Part shown: one piece after another, positions 33,354 through 43,954 of the stretch | How positions within the stretch are numbered: the first letter of the stretch is position 1 | Layout: every line of letters begins with the position of its first letter | Origin: Cerioporus squamosus | Taxonomy: Eukaryota; Basidiomycota; Agaricomycetes; Polyporales; Polyporaceae | Assembly (NCBI GenBank): GCA_022592435.1 | Contig: JABYQS010000022.1 | Span: 279,366 to 343,365, forward strand | Length of the DNA stretch: 64,000 nt | Direction of reading: 5' to 3' | The notes under the pieces: generated by a model | The model's input: only the letters and a program-made list of their open reading frames with translations | The model's database searches: none | What the model was told of the DNA's origin: nothing | Position numbers and translations under genes: made by a program

Positions 33354-34938
33354 CTTGTGCTACTATTGAAGCCGAGGCTACTGGTACGGCGTCCACGGGT
33401 GCGAGGAGCGAGTCGGAGGAGTCCGAATATCAACTTGGTTCTTCAAGGTTCTTGGATATTGGAACTGGCAGTACCCCCCAATGCATCTATCTACCTATCT
33501 CGTCCATGGCCAGTCATCTGACCACCAGCTGTCCTTGTCTTTATGCGCCGGCGGCCGAGGGACGATGCCCAAAGAACCAGCACACTTAAAGCCCACAAGG
33601 GACTGAGTCCTGACATGGACATACTGACATAACTGCCGGACCTTGACCCATCGACAACCACTGGCAGAGGCTCATGAGGCTACTACCTACTTACCGCAAA
33701 GATACAGGGTGCTAATGCTGGTCGGATGGGTCACGTTTGCATGCCGTTGCCAGCAGAACTCGCAATCCTCGAGCCCTTGCGCGCCGAGAGGAGTCAGAGA
33801 CTCAAAGGACGCTCGAGGTCGGTGAAGTTTCAAACGGTTGAACGGAGGATGCTGTGAGACGGTGCCGGCGTTTGTTGAGCAGATAGACTTCGACACGGGA
33901 CAGTGGCACGAGCCTGAGTGGGGCGAGAGGCGGGGAGCGATGTTGCCGGGCTTGTGTAGGAACTTGAAAGAGAGCGCGCCCGTCGAGTCACTGGACCCCA
34001 GCATCAACGGCGTTGGTGGGGGTACGGATTCGAAGGCTCGGGAGTACTTCGAGCAGTCAGCACTGACGCTGCCGCAGGCAAATGTCAATTGAGAGATGAG
34101 ACTCTCGCAACGTACCCTGGTGGGACAAGCGTCAGTGCGACCGTGTGCGCGCTCGAGAGCGAAGCTTAAGGTTTCTCTCACCACAACGTGCGAGCACTGC
34201 TCTGGCTGCGGGTCTTGGAGGCCGCACACCAGCTGCAGTGGTCTCTGCGAGGGGAAGGACCACGACACAGCTGCAGGCGCAGGGGTCGTACTGGTCGCAA
34301 GCTGGATAGATCTCCTGGGCTGATGAGCGTGAGAGTGGGGAACGTCCAAGTCGCCGCAGCTCACGCACATGGAGGCCTGGAGGGATGTGTGAGTGAGAGA
34401 CACTTGAGGATGGGCTGCAGTCCCGACGAAGGGTCGACAACAATAAGATGAGGTGAGAGGCGAGAACGCTCGGACAAGGGAGACACCATAGCATGGTCAT
34501 GGTCATACTCAGTATTCGGGGTTCAAGAAGCAAGAAAGCGTGCGATCGGGGTCAGGCAGGCAGGCAGGCGCGACGACAGCGACGGGTCACGGAGTGGGGA
34601 AGAAGCAAGAAAGCAACTAGCTCATTGGAAACGATAACGCAAACGCATCAAACGCATCGGGAGCAGGGGGGATCGTACAAACAACAACAACGATAGAAAA
34701 CGGCGGGAGCAGCAGCGACGGGGTAAGTACATTACGTTGATATCATCGGGAGGAGTGTGTGTGCGTGAGAGAAAGAGGAAGAGAAAGAGAGAGAGCGTGC
34801 GGATCCGACCGGGAGACGAGGACGAGGGAAGTGCGGGGGTATGGTGTATGGTATTGCTGTATGCGTGGCCGGTTGCTCCTTATGCCATCTATCCAAGGGG
34901 GTATGTCCGCGGGCAGATAGATCGTCGTGCTTCATGCT
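33354..34938. other. Intergenic, no supported gene
   Basis: A minus-strand frame of 238 codons (33687-34403), Cys-, Ser- and His-rich, and an antisense plus-strand frame at 33838-34092 are open, but neither shows a domain, a splice pattern or a codon bias I trust. AGAAGCAAGAAAGC is repeated at about 34525 and 34600, beside a CAGG microsatellite (34553-34568). 34740-34938 is likely the 3' UTR of the next gene. Confidence 0.4.
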
Positions 34939-35864
34939 TCATGCTTCGACGGTGGCAGCCGCGGGGGCCTGTTCGGCGGCGAGGGAGAGCCCGGGGACGT
35001 CGTCGTGTGCGCTGTCGTTGTCGGCAGAGGGAACGACGGTCTTCTTCGGGGACGCGGACGACGACGCTTCCGAGTCCGCTGCTGACGCAGTCTCGGTTTC
35101 GGCTTCGCCGTCCTTCACCTCGACGTCCACGTCCTCCTCGCCCTCTGCGTCCACATCGGCATCGGCGTCGGCATCCTCTTTCTGCTTCTGCTTCTCCCCA
35201 GTCTCCACCGTCGCCTTCAACTCGGGGGAATCGGGGAGGGGCACCGCAGCGGCCTCCTGCGCCTCTGCGCCGGCCTTCTCGACCTCTCCCTCCGCTGTGG
35301 ACTCGGACTCGGACTTGGGCTTGGGCTTGCGTCCTCGAGCTCGACGTCCCGCACGCCCTTCGTGACCTCCTTCACCTCCTCTGTCTCCTGCCTCGGGCCC
35401 CGTTCCTGCTCCTGCTCCTGTCCTGCCCTGCTCCTCAGACTCGGCGCGGAGCCGCTTCGCCGGGGTGGTCTCCCGCTCGTCGTCGCGCTCGCTCATGCTC
35501 AGCCTGCGCTTGCGGCCGATCTGGGGCGCGGTCGACGTCGCTGTCAGCGGTGCATTCCCGCATATATAATGCCCGTCGATCCGTCGATTATTATTGGTTC
35601 CATTCCGGAGGCATTCCAGAAGACACGGAGGCGGTGCCGGTGCGTGCGTACATAATAGGATTGGATTGGATTCGAGAAGAGGGGAAGGGGGAGAAAGGGC
35701 GCGTGTCAGCCGCGTGTAGTACTAGTACAGCAACATCGGTGCGATCGGGGAGGGCACCGAGCGGGGGACGCGAGAGAGAACGAGAGACACGCACCGTCTT
35801 CGCTCCAGGGCCTGTCTGGGCGGGGGATGAAGGAGCTGGAGATGCGGCGGAGGAGCTTGTACAT
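34939..35864 (-). CDS. Small acidic low-complexity protein
   Basis: No family recognised. Two exons, 35864-35795 and 35540-34939, phase closing, 223 residues. The start MYKLLRRISSSFIPRPDRPW is short and basic. The acceptor at GACAG/CGACG joins it to TSTAPQIGRKRRLSMSERDD, a likely nuclear localisation stretch with an RRLS phosphorylation-like site. The remainder is acidic, Ala/Glu/Asp/Ser-rich with KPKPKSESES and alternating DADADV runs. A shorter single-exon version starting at 35496 is possible. The 254-nt intron is long for this genome. The extreme composition produces long Arg-rich frames on the other strand that I treat as shadows. Confidence 0.55.
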
Positions 35865-36055
35865 CGCGGTGCGGGCGTGGTGGTGCGATCGAAGACGGAT
35901 GGGCGCGCGTGCAGAGAATGGGCCAGCGGAGGCAGACGCAGACGCGAGCGCGGGCTAAGTATGCCAGTACTAGTGTGGGGCGCGCGACGCGACGTGCCGT
36001 CCTTTTTCTCCCTTCCCACAGCTGTTTGCCTCTGTTTGCACCCCGCCCATCGCGG

Positions 36056-38175
36056 TCACGTGCGCGACGCGCCCCAGCGTCGCAGGTGGAACCACCGACT
36101 TATCCAGTACAGTACGGCAAAGCAGGCACTAGAGACCACCAGCCAGCTACGCGTCACGCGCACCGTGCGCATAGCGGGCTCCATGGGAGGCGACGTCTCC
36201 CTCTGAGACGAGCTTGTCGCAGCTATCCTCGCTCGCCAGAAGGCATTGATGCGCGCAGCGTTCATTACATCAAGCTCAGCGAATGCTTCCGCCATGTCTG
36301 TCGCCTACCGGAACAAGAAGATATATCAGACAACGCTGTTCATGTGTCGTACAACCACCGTCAAGGCCTTACCGGGATGATCTGAACATACGGCTCTACT
36401 GACCGGTCGATGTCGCCGTAGTGGTGCAGGACATACAAGTTCCTCAGGACGTTCAGCCCTATCAAGAACGCTGCCGTGGACGTAAGCGAACCATCTACCG
36501 TCTAAGCTTGCAGTGAGGGGAACGGACTCACGAATCTCGGTATCGAGTTGCTCTGGAACAACCCCTTGCACAGCGGCTTCCCCGTCCCGTCTTCCTCCTC
36601 TTCCACAGCATACACCTCTGCCATGTCGATCGGATGGATCTCGTACGCCGTCCCGCTATCACCCAGCGCTCAGTCCGCACGAAGCACATACTTGGAGAGG
36701 ATGAAGAACGCACCCAAGCAAGACGGACACGTGCATCCTCGTGTCGCACGGCACGCTCCACGTCCCGTCCTCCAGCAGGAACGACCCCGGGACCGGGCTG
36801 TATATCGCGCGCAGGTACTCGGGCGGCGCGAACGTCGCGTACACTCCAGAGTCGAGGATGAAGCGGAGCTCGTCCGTCATAGTCCCAGAGTCGCTGGTAT
36901 CGGAGCCGCTGAGGTTGATGATGGTGCCGTCGACGACGAAGCCGCCGGATGGCACGTCCCAGAACTGACCCGTCATGAGTGGGATCTTCGGTGCGTCGAG
37001 AATCGCGGAGAGCTCGGGACGGATGGCGCCTGGTGTCCTGCGCCGTCAGCGTGCTGTGGTAACTCCGAGTCGTGCAAGGGGGTGAGGTGCGCGGGAGACG
37101 CACCGAAGGTAACCACGCCGGTATCGACCGTCCCTTCTGCATCGCGAGGCCCAAATGACAACGTGAAAAACCGCTGCATCGTTGGGCGGTCCTCGAACAT
37201 CTGTATGTCCTCGTGAGCTCAACACCCCCACCCGGGATACATACTGTAGAGCGCACCGTCGCGAGGAACGGATCCGCATCCCACTCTGTCCCATCCAAGA
37301 CGTCCCTCACCACACTCCACCCTCCCGGACTACGTATATAGGCAGACGCAAACAACTCCGATCAGCGCCTCACCACACAACACGATCCCAACCCCAGACA
37401 GCATTCAGCGCATATACAAGACGAAGAGGACTCACGGCCCAAGCCCCAGGACACCCTCGTTCCCGTACTGCGTGATGTTCGTCGTCCCCGGCACGTTCAC
37501 TGCCAGCCCCAGTCCACGTCCGCGTCTGCGTCAGCTGCGAAACGTCCGCGATGGTGCATGCACCAGGGACTGCATTATGCACGCACCGAATGACTGGTTC
37601 TGCACAGTGACTTGTTGGAGCAGCTCGTTCCGAGTCCCCGGGCCGCCCACGGACTTGGACTCGGGCGGAACCAGGCCCTCGATGGAGACGGATGCGTACT
37701 GCACGTTCCCGAGCGCGTACGTATACGCGCTCTCCACGCCGTATTCGAGGAGCGCGGGGATGCCTGTGTCTGCTTCAGAGGGGCTGCCAGAGGACTCGGA
37801 AGGCTTAACGTTGTGGTCTGCCCGTGGGGTGCCAGTGCCGAGCGTCGTGTCCACCCACAGATCGTTGCTTCCAGTGTCGAGCACGACCTACTCGGAGATC
37901 ACGTCAATGAGTGGGAGATGCTCGGGGGGAGAGACGCGGCTCACCTCGTACGTCGATCCTGCCACGCTGACGTTCACGACGTATATGCGGTGTCCGACGA
38001 GCTCTGGGGCGGCAGCGAGGGCGAACGAGATGCTCCGCGGACTCCCGCCTCCCGCTGTCAGTGCCGGGTCCATCGTCGTCGCGCTTGATGCCGCAGTGGA
38101 CAGACTCGCATCCGAGGAGGCACCGAGAGCAGAGAGAAGAGCGAGCGCGTACACGACGTGCCGAGGAGTATGCAT
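36056..38175 (-). CDS. Membrane-anchored pepsin-type aspartic protease (A1)
   Basis: Secretory aspartic endopeptidase of family A1. Nine exons: 38175-37945, 37887-37587, 37499-37436, 37329-37245, 37200-37104, 37029-36714, 36655-36532, 36501-36373, 36304-36056; 531 residues. Signal peptide at 1-23 (MHTPRHVVYALALLSALGAS). The first catalytic motif VVLDTGSNDLWVD is near residue 81 and the second, FILDSGVYATFAPPEY, near 319. The flap-side strand is YGVESAYTYALGNVQYAS; the core includes NEGVLGLGP and the hydrophobic FLIGLNVLRNLYVLHHYGD near the end. After a short stalk a C-terminal TM helix (SWLVVSSACFAVLYWISRWF) would anchor the enzyme, as in agaricomycete membrane-bound proteases. The second motif has Val where most active enzymes have Thr/Ser (DSGT), which may change activity. 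Intron 7 (36502-36531) must be only 30 nt to keep the frame. Confidence 0.88.
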
Positions 38176-39126
38176 TCCGCGCTGTGAGGTGAGGTGGTGA
38201 AGTCAAGAGAAGTTCAAGACAGACATCAGGTACGTGTCTGGTATATGGCCAGGGCCTGTAGCTGCCAGTGGACCTGCAAACCCTCCCTCCCTGCGCGCAG
38301 CCAGGCTCCTGCCAGCAGCCGCACGACGCACATGCCATTAGCCCGATCGCGGCCCCCGCACTGAGCTCGAGTAGAGTTAGGTGCTGTCCTCCCAGGCCGC
38401 GCATGTCACAATGCGCAAATCCAATCAGAGCAGCCGGCGTTCAGGACGATGATCGACAGGACAGAACTTAGTACAGTAGTCGGCGTTGGCGTGTGCTTCA
38501 AACTCGCAGTACTATGGGTTTGCCAGAAGTGCACTTGCATCTGGTGCTCGACAGAATCCGTGCCGCATGCGCGCGGCGCTAGCATACGCACGAGTCAGTC
38601 AATTCAAAGAACTGTATAGGCCTGCATCAGATGCATACTGCAAATATTGGCCGTGTGCGTACGTACATACCTGCCAGTGGGACGCTCGGCCCCGGGACAG
38701 CCAGCCTAAGCTTGCGGATTGCTGGGGATCCCGGAGCGCGCATCGTGTAGCTTGCAGATCTATCTCACGCTGCTGTCCACATGTTAGTGAGTTGTCGGCT
38801 GTCGCGCATGCGCGAACCGTGCGCGGCGTTGCGGTGGCACCTGCTGCCAGTGGCAGACCGTCGCGGTAAATTGAGTGTCTCGGCGTAGAGAGGCAGACGA
38901 AAAGCTCAGTTCAAAAGCTCGCAGGGCCCAGAGCTTGAAGCGCGTACTAGCGTGAGAGCTTGGGAAGATCATGTCGATAAGCTCAGGACATCGTGGTACT
39001 TACTGAAAGAGACCGACATCCCCGAGGCGTTTGGTAGACATCCGCTTCGGGCGTCTACTTAGCTCAGTGCCTGGGCGCCACTGTGTCCGCTGGAGTGCGG
39101 GGCGACGAGCTGCACCGTATACCACC
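38176..39126. other. Intergenic, no gene seen
   Basis: About 950 bp between the divergent protease and the Asterix-like gene. Short frames only; no RNA gene or repeat recognised. Confidence 0.5.
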
Positions 39127-39765
39127 ATGTCTGCTGCTGTCGCCAATGTTGTCGCTGGGGACGACCCTCGGGATCCTTCAGGGGAGGTGAAGCTTACCTT
39201 GCCGGAGGCATGGCAGGTCGATTCGGTTGGTGAGTACCCACTTAGGCGGTTCCTCGAGTGTCAATTCAAGGAGTTGCTTACACGGTGCTTCTCCACAGAC
39301 GCACTGTCTCAGTCGAGTATGTCTTGGGCAGGCGGTCGAGAATTCGCTTTCGGGAGAGACTGACGTCGAATTGGTTGACACTTGGCAGTGATGTTCGTGT
39401 CTGGGCTGATCATGGTCACTCGGAATCGGTGCGTCCACTGGCACAATGCATGATTTTCCGGCTCGACTCCCATCCGAGTCGACTCACACCACGCCTGCGT
39501 GCAGGTACCTCGCATGGCCCGCGCTGCTCCTGTCGGTGAACAGCGTCATCAACCAACACCCGCTGCGGACGAAGGAAGGCGGCCAGGGCACAGTGAGCGT
39601 CCTTCTGTGCGTGTTTCCCTGTTCCTCTCCTCCTCTCCTGCTTCCCACATGAGTCCTGAGACGAGCCAATCCTTGCTTTATATTAGGCTGGGATTCGCTG
39701 CCCTCTTCGCGTCGTACCTTCCCCTGATCACGATTACGCCGCAAAAGCCCACGCCTGCTGCATGA
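39127..39765 (+). CDS. Asterix-like PAT complex subunit (ER membrane)
   Basis: Small multi-pass ER protein related to Asterix (WDR83OS), which together with CCDC47 forms the PAT chaperone complex for multipass membrane proteins. Five exons: 39127-39229, 39299-39316 (18 nt), 39389-39428, 39505-39592, 39661-39765; 117 residues. The hydrophilic N-terminus has DDPRDPSGEVKLTLPEAWQV. First hydrophobic segment: MMFVSGLIMVTRNR. Second: YLAWPALLLSVNSVINQHPL. Then a conserved RTKEGGQGT loop, and a last segment LGFAALFASYLPLITITP, comparable to the SYLQNP..TPP end of animal Asterix. No unspliced reading frame gives this protein, but all phases close. The last acceptor (CTGAG at 39660) is weak; the stronger TATATTAG at 39684 would shift the frame. 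Confidence 0.75.
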
Positions 39766-40220
39766 TGTACTTATCCCGCCCAGTATCACTTGTCCTTGCA
39801 TACTACTCGAACCATCCTGTCGTGTTCACACGGGCGCATACTATGCAAGATTGTCAGCGTATGCTTGGAGACGACAGCCTCGACAGATGACGGGAAAGCA
39901 ACACAGTGCGTACGCCTTATGCTCAGTCGCGTTCCGGACGGGCGAAAAGTCGAGCCATATACGCCGCCCGTGTATATCGTTGTCTTTCAGAAGGCGGCCA
40001 ACCAGGTTTGTTTTTCTCCTAGAATTAGAGAAAAGGCGACCGCAAGGTAAGCTTGCACGAGTCGCATCGGGAACACCTGGAGGAGGAGAATCGACCGGAT
40101 AAGGTAGGTGTAGCGCTCAGACAGCCACATCACGCATCCATGAGTCGGCTCCCTCAACAATACTCTACCCCAATCCCGACTTCCCATTGCCTGCCCATCT
40201 TTCGCGCTAGGTTTACAACC
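39766..40220. other. Intergenic with possible gene relic
   Basis: A coding-like stretch at about 39875-40012 (DDGKATQCVRLMLSRVPDGR) recalls the NDGTPVTVEVKRTSPDSR region of the kinase-like genes downstream. It could be a worn third copy; evidence is weak. Confidence 0.3.
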
Positions 40221-41276
40221 ATGTCTCGGCCTACCTACGTATCCGGAAAGCCCGCAATGGTAAGAAGTCTACGCAGTGCGAACCGTGGATGTGTGGTCGC
40301 TAAATTTTTCTCCCAGGCTTTGAATGCCATAAGCAGCATTTCGATCCAAGGTCTTGCTAGCTGCAATGACGGTACACCGGTGACCGTGGAAGTCAAGCGC
40401 ACTTCCCCAGACAGCCGGAAGACGTCCATGCATGAGCACCGCTATGCCAACGAACCGGCGCGCGTTGTTGAACTCCTAACACCTCCTTCCACCCTCCCCC
40501 GGACGGAGATATCAGACTAGAGCTAGAGATCGGCGACGTGATCTCGCAGAACTCCCGCAACCTGGTGTACGACCTCCGAATTGCGAACGCGGACACGTTG
40601 TGCTGCTACGTGCCACCCCTGGTCATGAAGGTGGCGACGCTGTTCAAGGGCCGCAACCTCTCCGAGGAGGCGGGCATGTACCAGGACCTGGAACGCTTAC
40701 AGGGCTCTGTCGTTCCTCGATGCTACGGGTACTTTCGTGCCACGCTCGACCACACTCAGTTGTCCGTCCTGCCTTGGGACGGGCCCGACTGCACGTACCC
40801 AAGAGGACCCCATACCTTCGACCCCCATGACCCCGCACCCGTTGGCGCCTCTGAGCATGATGCTCCTGGAGCGGCTGGGAGACTCGATTCCGACAGGCAG
40901 CGGTTAGAGTCCGAAACGATCCGGTGAGAGATCAAGCTTAAGCTGTACTTATGTAGCGGTCGCGTCGTGGTCGCTGACGCACACAAACCAGACAGGAGCT
41001 CTTCGATATACAGGAAGAGCTGGCGGAATATGGGGTTTCGGACGAGGATTGGGACCTCCGCAACTTGCTCCATGCTCCGCCGTCGCCGCCGGGTTTGCCT
41101 GGCCTGAAGCCCCCAAACCATGATTGTGTGTAAACTATCCGGCGATTCGACTTCGAGTTTTTTCGTGCGCACGAATCTCGAGCCACGGATCCTCAAGCTC
41201 AGTGCCAAGCCAGCACTGGAAAACATCGTTCATGAGATTGCTTATTATCGGCCGCCGCCTCCACGCAAGCTCTGAT
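40221..41276 (+). pseudogene. Broken kinase-like gene, paralogue of 41598-42666
   Basis: Same exon plan as the next gene: short first exon 40221-40259 (MSRPTYVSGKPAM), second from 40317, third from about 40993. It is disrupted at several points. The C run near 40497 needs one more base to join LLTPPSTLP to DGDIRLELEIGDV. TAA interrupts NHDCV/TIRRFDFEF near 41132. A six-T run at 41158-41163 has one base too many before the region matching the paralogue's IRTN...ENMVEDIAY. The position of the catalytic-loop His-Asn-Asp is DEDWDLRNL. The third-exon tail survives in another frame as LSAKPALENIVHEIAYYRPP. Two lesions are in homopolymers and could be base-call errors, but the stop and the lost His support real decay. 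Confidence 0.8.
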
Positions 41277-41597
41277 CATGGCGGTCGCAACGGTCCATCC
41301 TGTATTTACATTTCTTCTCGTCATCATACGCATGCTACGTATGTGAGCTGGAATACATATGTATGATGTTGACTCGGACGAACTTCGAGCAAATGATCGA
41401 CTGCCGCGGAGCCAGTTTCGGTGCACCTGTCACTGAGGCTGGTACCATAGTAGCGCTGGGATAGACGCCTCTGGCAGGAAACAACGCGGTGGCCTACCGT
41501 GACGGAGCCATGATTTATACGACCAACCTCCAAGCTTTGGCTGCAGCATCCGCATTGTTCCTGTTCTGTTATTCCTTCGCTGCCGGGGCTTATGACC

Positions 41598-42666
41598 ATG
41601 TCTCATATGCTCGGAAAACCCGTCATGGTAATGTTCACAACCGCTGTCTTCGCTCAGGCTACCATTCAAGTTGCTCATCCGCTATCCCAGGCTCTAAACG
41701 CCATCGACAGTATTGTTGTACATGGATTTGCTCGCCACAACGACGGTAAACTAGCACCAGCTTTGATGATCATGCGCACCGCTCCAGATAGCCCGAAGAC
41801 GGAGTTCTATAAGCTGAACTCTCCGAATCACGAGGTCATCCTTCCTGCGATTCCGCCGCCTTCGCAATCCACACTTCCTCCCGACGGAGACATTACGCTG
41901 GAGATGAATATCGGCGACGTTTTGGGACAGAACGACCGCAACATCGTGTACGCAGTCAGGGTCGCGAATGCGGACAAGATTCCCTGCTACGTACCACCCT
42001 TGGTCATGAAGGTGGCGCGGCTGTTCAAAGGCCGTAACGTCTCTCAGGAGGCCGGGATGTACAAGGACCTCGAGTGCCTCCAAGGCTCTATCATCCCGAG
42101 ATGCTACGGGTACTTCTCTGCCATAGTTGATCATACACAGATGTCTATTTTGCCATGGGATGGACCCAATTGCGTCTATCCCAGGACGTTCGACCCTTTT
42201 GTGCCGCCTCACCCATCCGCCCCTCTGAGCATATTGCTTCTAGAGCGGCTCGGAGACCCCATCCCGACGGGCAACCGTGTCAAGTCGGAGACTATCCAGT
42301 TAGTGCGATGTATTCTGCTCGTCGCCTCTACACCACTAACACAGCTACAGGCGGGATCTGTTTGATATCCACGATGAGCTCGCTCGCTTCGGTGTCACCC
42401 ACAACGATTGGCGTTTGGGCAACTTCTTGTCCGCACCACCGTCTCCCCCGGGTCTGCCAGGTCTACCATCTCCGAACCACGACCATCTGTACTCAGTCCG
42501 CCTATTTGACTTCGAGCTCGCTATCCGCACCAACGCTTCGCCTAGTCTTCTGCACTCGGAAATGGAGGCCGCCGTGGAGAACATGGTTGAAGATATCGCT
42601 TACCGTCCTGCCTCGCGCCCAACCCACTTGCCTACTGTGCGGTGGAGTGGAGAATGTTCACCATGA
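41598..42666 (+). CDS. Divergent protein-kinase-like protein
   Basis: Small kinase-fold protein of the expanded agaricomycete type. Three exons, 41598-41627, 41691-42298, 42351-42666, phases closing, 317 residues. N-lobe: PPLVMKVARLFKGRNVSQEA, with a beta3-type Lys near residue 116 and a helix-C Glu soon after, then GSIIPRCYGYFSAIVDH as hinge-like sequence. C-lobe: FGVTHNDWRLGNFL, with HND replacing the usual HRD near 229, and RLFDFELA near 265, with DFE replacing DFG. These substitutions are common in fungal kinase-like families such as FunK1, where activity is uncertain. There is no signal peptide or TM segment. The upstream paralogue is a pseudogene. Family identification rests on these motifs only. 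Confidence 0.7.
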
Positions 42667-42982
42667 GTCGTCCTCCTATGCAGCGCACAACTCATATGTC
42701 GATGCTACTAGAGTGACTTTGTATGCATCCGTTGATTGATACCATGTAATACATGAATGTTGATTGTCTCGTATACCGAGAGTTGTGTCTGGGAACGGAA
42801 TGGGGTGCTCTGTCGAACATTCCGATAACCGCTGCTCAATAATAGTGGGTGCAGCGATATACGGTGTGCGAGTACTGATGGCACCGGGGAGCCTCATATC
42901 AGTGGGCAGCCAGAACTACAGATCAATCGACTGAACTTGAACCAAACCTCAGCGGCACAGTGCATCTCGGTACTAGATATGA

Positions 42983-43713
42983 CTATGACTGAGGAACAGA
43001 GAAAGGATCTCCTAGGTCTTCATCCATTAGCGGTCCACCGAGTAGCGGGTCCGTCGACTGAAGCTGTGACATGTCCTGCGCGCCCTCGAACTGCTCCCCG
43101 TCCGGCCCTATCCCGGACATATCCAGACTCATGTCACCTCCTATGTCGCCGCCAAAATCCTCCACACTCTCCTGCGGTAGCCGCAGCGCATCCTCCAAGC
43201 TGTCGTCTTCCGGAGCAGGGGTTGGAGTCGGGGGTTTGAAGGAGATTGACAAGGGATGTGGTTTGGGAGATACGGGTTTGGACATGCCCTCGTCCTCATC
43301 CTTGCCTGGCGGACGCGACGGCGCCGGCTCGGAAACGTCGCGCGACATCGGGACTGGTGTCATGTCGGCAGCATTGGAACCCGCTGCCTCGTCTTGGTCC
43401 ATCTCGTCGTCGCCCTCGACGACCTCGACGAGCTCCTCCGGCTGGATGGGCGCGAGCGGCTGGTCCGCCTCGCCTTCGTCATCGCTGAAATGCTGTATGC
43501 AGAGGTATCAGACGTTATTCGACAAGCAGTAGAGGTCTCGCGCACCTGTTTCTTGTCTGTCTTCACCCATTTGTAAACGCGTAGCGTAGTGCCTGGTGGC
43601 GCGCCCTCGGGAGGACCCCACACTTTCTCCCAGCACGGGACAGGCTGCATCAACTGTCTCCGCGATGCCTCGGACGTTGATGTGCTGAAGCCAACTCTGC
43701 GCCTGGTCGCCAT
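42983..43713 (-). CDS. BCL7 N-terminal-domain protein
   Basis: Small protein with an N-terminal domain like metazoan BCL7A/B/C, accessory subunits of SWI/SNF (BAF) remodellers. Two exons, 43713-43546 and 43492-42983, 225 residues. The diagnostic part is WEKVWGPPEGAPPGTTLRVY followed by KWVKTDKKQ, corresponding to the [20 protein letters not shown] core of BCL7. The rest is acidic and Ser/Pro-rich (HFSDDEGEADQPLAPIQPEE), probably disordered, without other domains. Nuclear function by analogy. It is divergently arranged with MED7, start codons 241 bp apart, so the two probably share a promoter. Whether it is a SWI/SNF subunit in fungi is inference. Confidence 0.8.
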
Positions 43714-43954
43714 GGTGGATGTTTGAGCGTGAAGGACGCGTGTATATGCAGGATGCGGAGAAGGAGATGGCGGTTCTGGGCAAGGCGCGCTCAGCGCGCG
43801 TGTGCTCGCGTTCGCGCGCTTCCTCCCGATCCGTCAACTTGTCTCAACTTTACAAGTTGACCTCCATCGTCCATGACATCCTGGCCGTTCGTGCCGTACT
43901 CTCTTGCTCAGCTACGTACTGGCTCATAGGACTCGGTGAACAGCCTTGGTCGCC

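Noticed and set aside
33687..34403. 238-codon minus-strand frame, Cys/His-rich
   Set aside because: No recognisable domain, ordered cysteine spacing or splice pattern; kept only as a note in the intergenic entry.
34737..36206. 489-codon plus-strand Arg/Pro-rich frame
   Set aside because: Mirror image of the acidic minus-strand gene and its long intron; Arg/Pro composition is what antisense of Glu/Ala/Ser codons gives.
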